Numbered from the stretch's first letter, positions 18,241-27,900 are shown. The stretch: 64,000 nucleotides of DNA from Marinimicrobium agarilyticum DSM 16975 (GCF_000423345.1 NZ_AUHU01000008.1:62001-126000), one strand, 5' to 3'. Program-made: numbers and translations. Notes: generated by a model not told the origin, from the letters alone.

Positions 18241-19887
18241 ATGGCACAACACACAACGGTCGATGACTTACCCAAAGGCGGCTTTCGTCAATGCATGGCT
18301 TGGGTGCATACCTGGGCGGGATTGAGCTTTGGCTGGCTGCTGTTCTTTATGTTTGTGACCGGCACCGCCGGTTATTTCGATACCGAAATCGACCGCTGGA
18401 TGCAGCCGGAACTGCCGCCCGCGCCCATCGGGCACAACGTTCACGAGAGCGCTTCGGTATTGCTGAACAAAGCGCGAGAAGAAGCGCCCGGCGCGGAGCA
18501 GTGGCTCTTCACACTGCCAGTCGATCGCAACGAGCCCTACGCCCAACTTTTCTGGCGCGGTGCCAATACCGAGGCGGGCGCGAGCGCCGAGCGAGGCGAG
18601 CGGCTGGTGGACCTGAACACCGGCGAAACGCTGCAAGCCCGGGAGACCGGTGGCGGCCAAAAGCTCTATCAAATGCACTGGCTGTTGCACTACACCAGCC
18701 GCGCGTATACCGACTGGATTGTCGCCACCGCCACCCTGTTTATGTTCGTCGCACTGATTACCGGCGTGATCATTCACCGTAAAATTTTCAAGGACTTCTT
18801 CACCTTTCGTCCCCGCAAAGGTCAGCGCTCCTGGCTCGACGCCCACAACGTGCTCAGCGTCACCACGCTGCCATTTCAGTTGATGATCACTTACTCAGGG
18901 CTCATTTTCCTGGGCTTTTCCTATATGCCCTTGATCGTTGCCGCCAATTATGGCGCCGACGGCGCGGGCCGCACCGAGTTTTACGGCGAAGTGTTCAGCA
19001 CGCCGGGGCTGACGGAGCCGGCGGAAAAGTCCGCGTCGCTGATTCCGCTCACAACTCTCATTGACCAGGCCGAAAGCCGTTGGGGTGAGGGGCGCATTCG
19101 CCGCATCGATGTTCGCCACCCGGGCGATGCCAACGCACGCATCGTCGTCTCTGAAAACATCGATCAGACCATTGCCAGCGGGGCCGGGCGCCTGGTCTTC
19201 GACGGCGTGAGCGGTGAGCTGCTGCACAATGCCCCTTCCGCTTCGTCACCGGCCAAAGGCGTACGCGACGCCTTTCTCGGTTTGCACGAAGGTCTGTTTG
19301 CACCGCCGGTGGTACGTTGGCTTTACTTTATCTCCGGCCTTCTCGGCACCGGCATGGTAGGGACAGGCCTGATTCTGTGGGCGGTCAAACGCCGACAGAA
19401 CGCCGAACGCAAACGGGGCAGCGCTCCGCTCGGCGTGGTGCTGGTGGAGAAGCTGAACGTCGGCACCGTGGTGGGCCTGCCCGTGGGTGTGGCAGCCTAC
19501 TTCTGGGCCAACCGTTTATTGCCGGTCGACCTGGCCACGCGAGCCAGTTGGGAAGCGCACGCCATGTTCCTCACCTGGCTGGTGATGTTGGTCCATGCCG
19601 CCATCCGTCCGCGCCAGCGGGCCTGGACCGAACAGTTGGTGGTCGCCGCGCTGGCCTTCTCGGCGTTACCGATTTTAAATGCATTGACCACCGACCGGCA
19701 TCTGGTTCAGAGCCTGACGACGGGCGACTGGGTGTTCGCCGGTTTTGATTTGACCGTACTGGCCATCGGTGTACCCCTCGGCGCCACCGCCTGGCGCATG
19801 CATCGTGCCCAGAGGAAACGGCGCATTGCCGAGGAAAGCCAACCCTCACAAACTCAACGCGCTAACCTCTCTTTGGGAGAAACCTAG
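18241..19887 (+). CDS. PepSY-associated membrane protein (iron-siderophore reductase-like)
   Basis: The 548-residue inner-membrane protein belongs to the PepSY_TM family (PiuB/FoxB/VciB-like). A first helix (about 20-42) is followed by a periplasmic region, paired helices around 165-185 and 200-240, a second periplasmic PepSY-like segment (about 260-345), and four to five C-terminal helices. Conserved His residues sit in helices and loops (MAWVHTWAG, QMHWLLHYTSR, LDAHNVLS), suitable for haem ligation, consistent with the family's proposed role in ferric-siderophore reduction at the inner membrane. It lies in an iron-regulated cluster between DUF3649 and DUF3325 and overlaps the latter by one base. 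Confidence 0.88.
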   Translation: MAQHTTVDDLPKGGFRQCMAWVHTWAGLSFGWLLFFMFVTGTAGYFDTEIDRWMQPELPPAPIGHNVHESASVLLNKAREEAPGAEQWLFTLPVDRNEPYAQLFWRGANTEAGASAERGERLVDLNTGETLQARETGGGQKLYQMHWLLHYTSRAYTDWIVATATLFMFVALITGVIIHRKIFKDFFTFRPRKGQRSWLDAHNVLSVTTLPFQLMITYSGLIFLGFSYMPLIVAANYGADGAGRTEFYGEVFSTPGLTEPAEKSASLIPLTTLIDQAESRWGEGRIRRIDVRHPGDANARIVVSENIDQTIASGAGRLVFDGVSGELLHNAPSASSPAKGVRDAFLGLHEGLFAPPVVRWLYFISGLLGTGMVGTGLILWAVKRRQNAERKRGSAPLGVVLVEKLNVGTVVGLPVGVAAYFWANRLLPVDLATRASWEAHAMFLTWLVMLVHAAIRPRQRAWTEQLVVAALAFSALPILNALTTDRHLVQSLTTGDWVFAGFDLTVLAIGVPLGATAWRMHRAQRKRRIAEESQPSQTQRANLSLGET

Positions 19888-20237
19888 TGACCCAGACTGC
19901 GCTGCCACTTCTCGCTCAATGCCTGCTCACGCTTGCCGCGTTCGCCAGCCTGTGTCTGGCCACGCCGCGCCACATTCAGCGGCTGAAGACTTCAAGGCCA
20001 CAACAGTGGCGAACACCGCTGCGCTGGGTGGGATGGAGTGTACTGACCGCCGCGTTAACAACTGCGGTCATCAGTAGCGGCTGGGGCCTGGGGCTGGTGG
20101 AATGGTTCGGTGCGTTGACCCTGGCGGCGGTGACCGTGGTGCTCATTGCCACTTATCGACCGACTTGGTTAAAGGCGGTCACTTGGGCGGGGTTGTTGCT
20201 GGGACTGGGGACGCTAAGCGCCATGCTTTACGTTTGA
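19887..20237 (+). CDS. DUF3325-family small membrane protein
   Basis: The 116-residue protein has three to four hydrophobic helices and the early TPRHIQR motif typical of DUF3325, a family found in iron-uptake clusters with PepSY proteins. The GTG start overlaps the preceding TAG by one base (TAGTG) and is preceded by GGGAG. It ends the four-gene iron operon. Function unknown. Confidence 0.75.
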   Translation: MTQTALPLLAQCLLTLAAFASLCLATPRHIQRLKTSRPQQWRTPLRWVGWSVLTAALTTAVISSGWGLGLVEWFGALTLAAVTVVLIATYRPTWLKAVTWAGLLLGLGTLSAMLYV

Positions 20238-20267
20238 AGTCTCGCAACTACCTTCCGATTTGAATTG

Positions 20268-20297
20268 ACGGTACCGCCGCTTAAGCGGCGGTACCGT
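20268..20297. terminator. Bidirectional terminator hairpin
   Basis: A perfect 13-bp inverted repeat (ACGGTACCGCCGC and complement) surrounds a TTAA loop between the convergent iron operon and the thioredoxin-like gene. It is followed by TTTG on the plus strand and by CAATTCAAAT on the minus strand, so it can serve both. Confidence 0.75.
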
Positions 20298-20305
20298 TTG
20301 AGACA

Positions 20306-21220
20306 TTACTGTTCCGACAACCGCCCTACAACCGCATCTTCATCACTGAAGTCCGTAATCCTTGCCTGTACTTTTCCGTCCTTGACGCTGACCAGTGTCG
20401 GCAGGGTTCTGACATTGAAGGCAGAGAAGAGCACCCCGCCGGTATCGACGCGAAAGGGCATATCGAGTTCATACAACTGGATAAACTCCGCCAGAGCCTT
20501 TTCATCGGTCCACAGGTGGTTGACCACCCCTTGCCAGTTTTTCTCGGAAAGCCGCTTTTGCAACGCATTCAATTCTGTCTGAACGCGCTGACACTTTTGA
20601 GCCATTTCAGGGCGGGAGTCTTTCAGATACCAGTCACACCAGGTAGCGGTGAAGAATAGAAGATGCTCTCCTTCCATCCAGGGTTCAAGCAGCGCTTTTC
20701 TCTGCGTTTCATCAAGCGCGTCAGTGTCGGCGCTTTCCAGCGTCTGTCCGTCTGCCAGCATCTGTAGAAAGCGCTCAAGGTTATCATCGGAGTCGTGAGT
20801 GGTATAAACGACGTTACCATCGGCATTGATCAGCACGCTGTAAGGTGTGCCAACCAGCCCCAACGCCTGCGCCAACTTCCCTTCCTGGTCCAGCCATACC
20901 GGCATGGTGAGCTTGTGCCGTTCAATAACGTTCTGGATATTCTCACGGTTTTCATTGATGTTGATATTGACCGCCACGATGTTCACGTCATCTGAAAACC
21001 TCTGGTACAACGTCTCAAAGTGAGGCATCTGCTCCATGCAGGGTTTACACCAGGTAGCCCACAGCTTGATATAGGTCGGCTGGGTTCTGTCCAGTTCTGA
21101 GAGGGTGACACTCTCGCCGGTTTTAAATTCGCTCAACTCGATATCACCGAGTGGGGGCTCTTGGGCCTGCGCAGACAGGCCGAGCAAAACCACCACTGCC
21201 AAACACCATTGTTTCAGCAT
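20306..21220 (-). CDS. Secreted protein with two thioredoxin-like domains
   Basis: The 304-residue protein has a signal peptide (cleavage after SAQAQ, about 20). It has a TlpA/ResA-type thioredoxin domain (about 25-155) with active site WCKPC (C58, C61) and cis-proline region VGTPYS. A second thioredoxin-like domain (about 180-304) has the corresponding site as WCDWY, without the second cysteine, and RTLPTL as the cis-proline loop. The first domain should act as a periplasmic thiol reductant or isomerase; the second may bind a partner or act through its single cysteine together with the later CQR cysteine. It stands alone between the iron operon (convergent) and a zinc-ribbon gene, so its substrate is unknown. 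Confidence 0.85.
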   Translation of the reverse strand: MLKQWCLAVVVLLGLSAQAQEPPLGDIELSEFKTGESVTLSELDRTQPTYIKLWATWCKPCMEQMPHFETLYQRFSDDVNIVAVNININENRENIQNVIERHKLTMPVWLDQEGKLAQALGLVGTPYSVLINADGNVVYTTHDSDDNLERFLQMLADGQTLESADTDALDETQRKALLEPWMEGEHLLFFTATWCDWYLKDSRPEMAQKCQRVQTELNALQKRLSEKNWQGVVNHLWTDEKALAEFIQLYELDMPFRVDTGGVLFSAFNVRTLPTLVSVKDGKVQARITDFSDEDAVVGRLSEQ

Positions 21221-21352
21221 AATCCTTCCTTAACGGTTTGACCGATCGTTTATGAAATTACCGGCGTGCCGCCCAAGCCCCTGTGGGGGCTACGCAGCAC
21301 GTCTGAGGTGGGCGGAGAAGAACGATGGAATGGCTGGGCTAGCATCAGCTCG

Positions 21353-21625
21353 TCAGAAATCGAACAGCTCGCCGAGCAAGCCGCCTTTTTTCTTTTTGTA
21401 GTGACCCTGGTTGCTGTAGTGTCTCGGCGGCTCTCGGTAGTCTCCTCTGGGTTGAGATTGTGACTGGGGTTGGCCCTGCGGTACCGCGACCGCGCTGCGT
21501 TCAATGATCTTGTCCAGTTCCCCGCGATCCAACCAGACGCCGCGACATTTCGGACAATAATCAATTTCTATTCCCTGGCGGTCGGCCATTACCAGATTTT
21601 CATCGGTACAAATCGGGCACTTCAT
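21353..21625 (-). CDS. TFIIB-type zinc-ribbon protein
   Basis: The 90-residue protein carries two CxxC knuckles (CPIC at residues 3-6 and CPKC about 24-27) followed by RGVWLDRGELDKII. This is the signature of the zf-TFIIB small-protein family. The rest is a Gln/Arg/Tyr-rich disordered tail with a KKKK cluster and the hydrophobic end GLLGELFDF. The family is widespread and uncharacterised; it binds one zinc ion and may contact nucleic acid or a partner protein through the basic tail. It is on the same strand as the lactate permease gene upstream, 46 bases away. Confidence 0.85.
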   Translation of the reverse strand: MKCPICTDENLVMADRQGIEIDYCPKCRGVWLDRGELDKIIERSAVAVPQGQPQSQSQPRGDYREPPRHYSNQGHYKKKKGGLLGELFDF

Positions 21626-21671
21626 ATTTCACTCTCAGCAGGTTTATCACTGTCACATTCTGTGGTCGATA

Positions 21672-23270
21672 TTACACCGACGCCATAAACAAGCCAATGG
21701 CGCCAGCACCCAAAGCATAGAACAGCATCGGCCCCAGTGTCAGCCGGATGATCTGTCCCTCTTTACCTGCCAGGTTAACAACGGCCGCCGCCGCGACCAC
21801 GTTCATCACGCAGATCATATTGCCCGCATTCGCTCCCAACACCTGAAGAGCGAGCACCAGCCTGGGTGAATGGCCGGCGGCAAGAGCGGCTTCCTGTTGC
21901 AAGCCCGCGAACATCATATTGGAAAACGTCGCGGAGCCGGCGACAAAGCTACCCAGCGCACCGATGACGGGTGCAGTCAGGGGCCAGATAGGCGCCAGGT
22001 GAGCCACCGCCAGATGCGCCAACTCGGAAGGCATGGAAGCGAGGCCGCTGTCATTCACGTCGGAGTTCAAAAAAATGCGCACCATCGGTACGGACGTGCC
22101 CAAGGCAATGGCGGCCGGGAGCAGGTTATCAACGGTTTGCCGGGCGGCCCGAGCGGCGGTGACCAGAGGCAACCGATGAAGGGCGAGGGTGATCAGGCCC
22201 GTTGCCGCGAATACGGTGCCGGGAAGGTAAAACGGGGCCAGACTGGCTGAAATGTCCGTACCCAACAACGCCGGCCATTCCATGGTGATTCCCTGCAACC
22301 AGGCTTTGAAAGGCAGGCTGTTTAAACGTGTGAGGATAAGCAGCCCCGCCGCAACCAGATAAGGGGACCACGCCAACCATAAAGGCATGGCGGCAGGTTC
22401 GTTCGGGGTTTCGGTGCCCCTCTCCGGGTCATTCGGCAGGCGCCAGGGGGTAGCGGGGAGCAGCCAGTTCCGGCGGGCGGCCGTCACCACCAGCGCCAGC
22501 CCCACCAGGCTCCCAATAATGGTGGGGAATTCCGGCCCCAACAGGTGAGCGACGATCCAGGCGGGCACGGTATAGGCCAGGCCCGCAAAAAGGGCAAAGC
22601 GCCAGAGTGCCAACCCTTCGCGCCAACGCCGGTTGCCCCCGAAAAACCGTGTGAGCAACGCCACCATCACCAGTGGCAAAAAACTGGCCACCAGAATGTC
22701 GATTCCCGCCGCCGTGGCGCCGACGGCCTGGATCCCGGCCTCATCGATATCGGGCACGCCCTGGGCAATACCTACCACCAACGGCGTTCCCACAGCGCCG
22801 AACGACACCGGCGCGCTGTCGGCAATCAGCGCCAACGTGACGGCCGCCATGGCGGGAAAGCCCAACGCCACGAGCAAGGGTGCGCCAATGGCTGCTGGGG
22901 TGCCGAAGCCACTGGCGCCCTCCAAGAAGGCGCCGAACAGCCAGGCGATAATGATGACTTGGACCCGTCGGTCCGGCGAGATATGGAAAAAACCCGCCCT
23001 GATGGCATCCAGGGCGCCCCCGGCCTTGAGGGTATTGAGCAGAAAAATCGCCCCAAAGACGATGATCAGAATGGCGCTGGCAATCACCCAGCCTTCGAGT
23101 ACTGAAGCGGCAATCTGCCGGGCGGGAAGCTGCCACACCAGCGCCGCCAGGGCGCCGACAATCAACAGGCTCAGGGGCATGGCCCGGCTCGCGGGCAGGC
23201 GCAACACCACCAAAAACAAGAAGACCGCCAATATCGGCATCAATGCCGTTAACAGTTCCCAGAGCGTCAT
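21672..23270 (-). CDS. L-lactate permease family transporter
   Basis: The 532-residue inner-membrane protein belongs to the LctP/LldP family, with about 12-14 hydrophobic helices. Family marks are the [20 protein letters not shown] segment (about 112-131), [13 protein letters not shown] and [18 protein letters not shown] near the C-terminus. Members take up L-lactate, D-lactate or glycolate with protons. No lactate dehydrogenase is adjacent, so the substrate within this set is open. It follows a zinc metallopeptidase gene on the same strand after 73 bases. Confidence 0.93.
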   Translation of the reverse strand: MTLWELLTALMPILAVFLFLVVLRLPASRAMPLSLLIVGALAALVWQLPARQIAASVLEGWVIASAILIIVFGAIFLLNTLKAGGALDAIRAGFFHISPDRRVQVIIIAWLFGAFLEGASGFGTPAAIGAPLLVALGFPAMAAVTLALIADSAPVSFGAVGTPLVVGIAQGVPDIDEAGIQAVGATAAGIDILVASFLPLVMVALLTRFFGGNRRWREGLALWRFALFAGLAYTVPAWIVAHLLGPEFPTIIGSLVGLALVVTAARRNWLLPATPWRLPNDPERGTETPNEPAAMPLWLAWSPYLVAAGLLILTRLNSLPFKAWLQGITMEWPALLGTDISASLAPFYLPGTVFAATGLITLALHRLPLVTAARAARQTVDNLLPAAIALGTSVPMVRIFLNSDVNDSGLASMPSELAHLAVAHLAPIWPLTAPVIGALGSFVAGSATFSNMMFAGLQQEAALAAGHSPRLVLALQVLGANAGNMICVMNVVAAAAVVNLAGKEGQIIRLTLGPMLFYALGAGAIGLFMASV

Positions 23271-23343
23271 GGTGCAGCGTCCTCAGTAATAATCCGTCAA
23301 TCTTACTCAGGCCCAGCCTTGGTGTCATCGGGTTGGGGCGGTG

Positions 23344-24309
23344 TTATAGCCCCTGGGCACCCCGGCGCAGCCAATTGTGCACAAACGCCAGTTTGTGACG
23401 CGCGTGGTTCGACAACACGAACGGATAGAGGTCCGAGAACCCCATGGAACGATTGACATGGTTGACGCCCACGGTGAGCGACGCCGCAATCTGGATCAGC
23501 CGCTCGGCATCCGGCTCGGAATAGGGGTCCCAGCCCGGGTGCGGTACCTGCGGCGATGACAGACCGGTCGCCACGAAGCTGTCGGCGATGTCCGTCAGAT
23601 GGAGCAAATGGGCAGCGGTTTCCGCCCAGTCTTCATGAGGGTGGGCGGAGGCGTAACTGGTCAGATAGTGCTCGCGCCACTGGGCCGGGGGGCCGTTCTC
23701 GTAGTGATATTGAAGGGCCGCCGGGTAATCAATCCGCTCATCGCCAAACATGGCGCGGAATGAATCGAGAAAATCCTCGCGCAGGCTGAGCCGCCACCAG
23801 AGCATGTGGGCAATTTCGTGGCGCATGTGACCGATCATGGTCCGGTAGGGCTCTTCCAACGCCTCCCGGCGGGTGGTGAGCAGAACCGGGTCCACCTCCG
23901 CCACGCTGATGGTCACCACGCCTTCGGCGTGGCCCATGGGCACCGGGGTGGGGCCTTCGGCCAGCAGATGGAACACCGGCCGCGCGCCGGGGTCTTCCGG
24001 GCGGAACCAGTGCCAGCGGCCCAGATTATCCAGGGCCCAACGTTTGGCGGCCTCGGTCTGCGCCCAGTTGGGAATGGCATTGGGAATCGAAGGGTCGGGC
24101 GCCAACGCCGTCATGGCGCAGGAACGGCAGAAGGCCCCTTCCTCCGGTGCGATCCAGTTACAACCGATTCGCTCCCGGTTGGCACAGAAAGGGGGCATCG
24201 GCAGAAAGGCCCGCGCCTGGGGATCATAAGCGACCGGCGTACCATCGGCTGTGGCCAGGTTGTCGAACCACAGAGAGCCGGCACCCACCGGGTTGGCGAA
24301 GACGCGCAT
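23344..24309 (-). CDS. Putative zinc-binding metallopeptidase with N-terminal zinc ribbon
   Basis: This 321-residue cytoplasmic protein has an N-terminal four-cysteine zinc-binding ribbon (C42, C50, then CRSC near 61-64) and a gluzincin-like catalytic helix HEIAHMLWW (about residue 180). A downstream acidic pair in HPHEDWAETAAHLL is suited to complete the zinc site. This is the 'putative zinc-binding metallo-peptidase' family found in many proteobacteria, often near peptide-ligase or amidoligase genes; none is seen here. The substrate is unknown. The upstream neighbour on the same strand is the second siderophore receptor, which reads towards it. Confidence 0.85.
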   Translation of the reverse strand: MRVFANPVGAGSLWFDNLATADGTPVAYDPQARAFLPMPPFCANRERIGCNWIAPEEGAFCRSCAMTALAPDPSIPNAIPNWAQTEAAKRWALDNLGRWHWFRPEDPGARPVFHLLAEGPTPVPMGHAEGVVTISVAEVDPVLLTTRREALEEPYRTMIGHMRHEIAHMLWWRLSLREDFLDSFRAMFGDERIDYPAALQYHYENGPPAQWREHYLTSYASAHPHEDWAETAAHLLHLTDIADSFVATGLSSPQVPHPGWDPYSEPDAERLIQIAASLTVGVNHVNRSMGFSDLYPFVLSNHARHKLAFVHNWLRRGAQGL

Positions 24310-24462
24310 TGGGGACGCTCCCGAAAAAGGATAGGAAATTCCATGGTGCGGGAGGAAGCCGGTGGTTTACAAGTACCACAGAAAAACTTGTTCGGGGTCG
24401 AGGCGGGACGGGCGATCGCCAATGGGCCGCGCACGACGCGCAGGCCCATTGAAGCGGTGGCT

Positions 24463-26628
24463 TTAGTTGAACGCGTAATTCAGGCTGAGAGTGTAGTTTC
24501 TGGGCGTGCCATAGCGGTACGAACTGAACTGCCCGACCTGTGAGTAGTACTTTTCATCCGTAATATTGGCCGCGTTGAACTGCACGCTAAGGGCATCTGT
24601 GAATTCGTAGCGCGCCATCAGGTTTGCGAGCACATAGGACTCTTGGGTAAACCGGTCCGAGCTGCCCGCCGGATTGGTTCCCTCGGAGTAGGTTTCGTTT
24701 TGCCAGTTCAGACCACCGCCAAGCGTGAGGTCATCCAGGCGATACGAGGTGAAGAGCTTGAACTGCTTGGTGGGAAGATCCGTGTTCACATCTTCGCCGC
24801 TTGCCTCTTCTGCATTGTATTGCGAGTAACCCGCAGTGATATTCCAACCGTCGACGGGCTGGCCCACCACTTCAATTTCAAAACCGGTACTCTGCGTGCC
24901 CTGGGCCGGAATGTAAGCGGACTTTTGATCCGCCGTTTCCTCAAAATCGGTATCCAACTGGGCCAGGTTGTCCTGTTCGATATCAAACAGCGCGATGGTG
25001 GTGTTCAGGCGGTCGTTCAGGAAACGGCTCTTCAAACCGATTTCCGAACTCTTGCCCACCAACGGGTCCAGGAACTCGCCATTGGCATCCCGGTTACTTT
25101 GGGGTTTAAAAATTTCGGTATAGCTGACATAGGCCCGGTGCGTATCGGTCAGGTCGTAGAGCGCACCCGCATAGGGAATGAATTCATCTTCATTGCCATA
25201 ATCGACATTACCACTCCAGTCGAAACCAGTGCGCAACCAGGTGGCGACCCGGCCACCCAGAATAAACTTCAGGCTATCCGACGCAGACAAGCGGGTCGCG
25301 GCATAGTAACCGCGTTGCTCGGTCTCGATATCCTGAGACTGAACCCGCTCGTCGGCCCACTCGGGCTCCTGCAAATTGCCCCATTCGTAAAAGTTACCCA
25401 CATCGACTCGATCGAAACCGCCGCTCATATCGCCACCGAGCGGGGCTTGGGTAAAGGTTTCGGCCGCCTGCTCGCTGTAAAGGGCGCCCAAGACAAAGTC
25501 GTGCGTCTGATTGAATAGCCCGAAGTCGCCTTTGAGCTGAACGTCGACGCTGTCCTGCTGAGATTCACCGTCACTGCGGTAACGCTGGGCATTCAGGCCT
25601 TCGCCGGTTTCTTTATCCAGAGATCCGTACACGTACAACAGCTTGGTATTTTTTTCATACAACAGCTTGTTGTAGTTGGCGAGCAGTTCCCAGCCGTTTC
25701 CGAACATATGGTTAATGCTGGCGAAATAATTGGTGTTGGTGGTTTCCCAACGGTTCCAGTCCATGGCGGTGGTTTTGGAAACGTCCCAGTCGGCTTTGCT
25801 GCCATCAGAGAAGAAGGTGGGCAGCGCACCCCACACGGTGCCCTTCGGATCGCTGTGTTGATAGCTTGCACCCACGCGCAACAGGGTGTTGGCGCTTAGA
25901 TCTGTGTCCACGACGCCGTAAAGAACGTTTTTGTCGTCTTCGTAATAATCGACGTGGGATTCGCCACTCAGGTGTCTGGCGACAAAACGGCCGCGCACGC
26001 TCCCGCTCTCGTTCAGACCGGACGCAATATCTGTAGTCAGTCGTTTTTTGTTCCAGCTGCCGGTGGCCACATCCACGAAACCCGTCAGCGCTTCGCTCTC
26101 GGCGTGCTTGCGAACCAGGTTGATGGAAGCCGAGGGGTCACCAACGCCGGTCAGAAGCCCGGTTGCACCGCGCACGAATTCGATGCGTTCGTAAATGGCC
26201 GTATCCGCGACGGTTTCGCCGGAATCACCGCCCAGACTCCAGGAGGTGGGCACACCGTCAATTTGGTAGCTATCGATTCGAAAGCCTCGGGCGTAGAAGC
26301 TGTTGCGAACGTTATCCACCTCCTCGGAGGCCACGCCCACGGCGTTATTGACCGCCCCCAGGATGGTGGTGATGTCCTGGTCCTGCATGCGCTCGTGGGT
26401 CAGGATCGACACCGATTGAGGCGTTTCCTGGAGAGTCAGGCCAAGGCCGGTGGCCGTGTTCAGTGTCTGGGCCACGCTGTATTTACCAGTGACCGTGATT
26501 TCTTCAATCACGCTAGCCCCGCGATTTGCTTGTGATGCCGTGTCATTAGCCGAACCCTGCGCCAGACCCAGTGCCGGGTGTAGGCCAAATAGAACGGCGG
26601 CCGAAAGGGGTAGAAGTTTACAATTCAC
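24463..26628 (-). CDS. TonB-dependent siderophore receptor (second, FhuE-like)
   Basis: The protein is a 721-residue outer-membrane receptor with signal peptide (cleavage near GLAQG), plug (EITVTGKYSV, LTLQETPQSVSILTHERM, FVRGATGLLTGVGDPSAS) and barrel ending NYTLSLNYAFN. The GTG at 26628 is chosen because AGGAG lies seven bases upstream. A longer reading to 26694 would put the Fur-type site inside the gene and would spoil the signal peptide. It is clearly related to the first receptor (15700-17859), with the same plug phrases, so the two are paralogues for different or related siderophores. There are no accessory genes next to it. Confidence 0.92.
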   Translation of the reverse strand: MNCKLLPLSAAVLFGLHPALGLAQGSANDTASQANRGASVIEEITVTGKYSVAQTLNTATGLGLTLQETPQSVSILTHERMQDQDITTILGAVNNAVGVASEEVDNVRNSFYARGFRIDSYQIDGVPTSWSLGGDSGETVADTAIYERIEFVRGATGLLTGVGDPSASINLVRKHAESEALTGFVDVATGSWNKKRLTTDIASGLNESGSVRGRFVARHLSGESHVDYYEDDKNVLYGVVDTDLSANTLLRVGASYQHSDPKGTVWGALPTFFSDGSKADWDVSKTTAMDWNRWETTNTNYFASINHMFGNGWELLANYNKLLYEKNTKLLYVYGSLDKETGEGLNAQRYRSDGESQQDSVDVQLKGDFGLFNQTHDFVLGALYSEQAAETFTQAPLGGDMSGGFDRVDVGNFYEWGNLQEPEWADERVQSQDIETEQRGYYAATRLSASDSLKFILGGRVATWLRTGFDWSGNVDYGNEDEFIPYAGALYDLTDTHRAYVSYTEIFKPQSNRDANGEFLDPLVGKSSEIGLKSRFLNDRLNTTIALFDIEQDNLAQLDTDFEETADQKSAYIPAQGTQSTGFEIEVVGQPVDGWNITAGYSQYNAEEASGEDVNTDLPTKQFKLFTSYRLDDLTLGGGLNWQNETYSEGTNPAGSSDRFTQESYVLANLMARYEFTDALSVQFNAANITDEKYYSQVGQFSSYRYGTPRNYTLSLNYAFN

Positions 26629-26678
26629 GAATGGGCTCCTAAGGGTGAGTGGCGCGATTTTCGGCACAATAACACAAA

Positions 26679-26698
26679 TAATAACAATTATCATTTGT
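26679..26698 (-). promoter_or_regulatory. Fur-box-like site upstream of the second siderophore receptor
   Basis: On the minus strand this reads AAATGATAATTGTTATTATT, close to the Fur consensus of repeated GATAAT units. It lies about 50 bases upstream of the chosen GTG start. Confidence 0.75.
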
Positions 26699-26813
26699 TT
26701 TCAGTTGCCGTTCGCCCCAGGAGCCTGAAAAGCAGGGGAGCAAAAGCGGGCGGATATCAGTTGCCGGGCTGTTCCAGACGAACCCTCGGCCAAGCGCTGG
26801 CGGAGACCACCTG

Positions 26814-27002
26814 CTAGCGGAAAGCGGGGACAATATGCGCCTCAATCAGCTGGAACTGACGGCGCAGGTAACGCGAGCCGGGAGAAGGGGGAGTCGGGTC
26901 TGACGTCATGACGATCGTCAATGCCAGGGAGGGCAGCACTAACAGCCACGCCCATGCTGTGCTAAGAAACCATCGCGTTATCTGCTTTTTCCCGGGGCCT
27001 GC
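26814..27002 (-). pseudogene. Short open frame without start, possible decayed small membrane protein
   Basis: The 380-base gap between the DUF1080 gene and the second siderophore receptor holds an open frame of 62 codons on the minus strand. It reads a basic start, a hydrophobic helix (RWFLSTAWAWLLVLPSLALT) and then a soluble tail ending FQLIEAHIVPAFR. No good start codon exists in the open part; an ATG coupled to the DUF1080 stop (ATGA at 27011-27014) is in frame but meets TGA three codons later. This could be a small gene broken by a nonsense change or a chance frame. The rest of the gap contains the Fur-type site and the receptor promoter. Confidence 0.25.
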
Positions 27003-27010
27003 TCAACCGC

Positions 27011-27802
27011 TCATTCCAGTGTCTTTATTCTGATATTCCTGAACTCAATGCCGTGGCCTTCGGCCTGAAGCGCGATATAGCCTTCGGTCAGGGGTTTGCC
27101 GGGGACCCAGAGGTCCGGGTCATAGCCATTAATTACGCCGCCACCCATTTGCGGTTGCGTGTACTCCAGTACGGTTTCGCCGTTCACCTTGTGAATCACC
27201 TTTGAGTCACCGTGGACAATCAACTCGCCTTCAACCCACTCGTTCCAGGCATAGGTGTCGGAGGAGGAGTTGATGCAGTGGCGGTCATCCAGCTCACCTT
27301 GATAAACGACGTCGGTACCGGGAGAGCACATATTGCCCGTTGGCCGGGGCTTGCCATCATCCCGATCCGCCAACATCTGATACTCCACGGAAATCGGCCA
27401 ATCCTGCTCTTTCAAGATGGTCTCAGGCGCCTGCGAATGAAACATGATGCCGCTGTTTCGGTAGGCATAGCTCGGCGCATCCTCGAGCCATTGGTCGGTA
27501 AAGCGATATTCAAACTTCAGGTGGTAGGACGAAAACGGCTCTTTGTAGAACAGGTGGCCAAAGCGCTCGCCAAAACCGTCATAGTTGTCGTAATTCACCT
27601 GAATGACGCCATCAACAACCCGAAAGGTTTCGGCGTAGTTATCGCCCATCTCGTGGTGATGGAATTTTGCGATCCAGCCATCGAGGTTCTTTCCGTTGAA
27701 AAGCGACTGCCATTGTCCGTCGTCAGCGGTCTGACTGGGCGAGGTGCATGCAACAAGGGCCAAGGCGGCCGATAGCGGTATGATTTTATTTGAAATTTTC
27801 AT
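27011..27802 (-). CDS. DUF1080 (3-keto-disaccharide hydrolase-like) lipoprotein
   Basis: The 263-residue protein has a lipoprotein signal (ALVACTS, Cys about 19) and one concanavalin-like DUF1080 domain. The family marks are SLFNGKNLDGW, the YRNSGIMFH segment and the C-terminal EFRNIRIKTLE. DUF1080 domains occur in secreted glycan-degrading proteins, and some act as 3-keto-glucoside hydrolases or glucan-binding units. It lies alone between an EamA exporter gene and the second siderophore receptor, all on the minus strand. The substrate is unknown. Confidence 0.88.
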   Translation of the reverse strand: MKISNKIIPLSAALALVACTSPSQTADDGQWQSLFNGKNLDGWIAKFHHHEMGDNYAETFRVVDGVIQVNYDNYDGFGERFGHLFYKEPFSSYHLKFEYRFTDQWLEDAPSYAYRNSGIMFHSQAPETILKEQDWPISVEYQMLADRDDGKPRPTGNMCSPGTDVVYQGELDDRHCINSSSDTYAWNEWVEGELIVHGDSKVIHKVNGETVLEYTQPQMGGGVINGYDPDLWVPGKPLTEGYIALQAEGHGIEFRNIRIKTLE

Positions 27803-27900
27803 GGTTCTCCCTACACAGGGGGTTGATAAAACTGAAGCGTCAAGCCGGCGCCCCGACCCCAGCTGCCAGTATGATTATCGGGTGTGTCTCGAACCCGGCT

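Noticed and set aside
26639-26845. 68-residue frame over the second Fur-type site
   Set aside because: It runs through the promoter region and has no conserved features or ribosome site.
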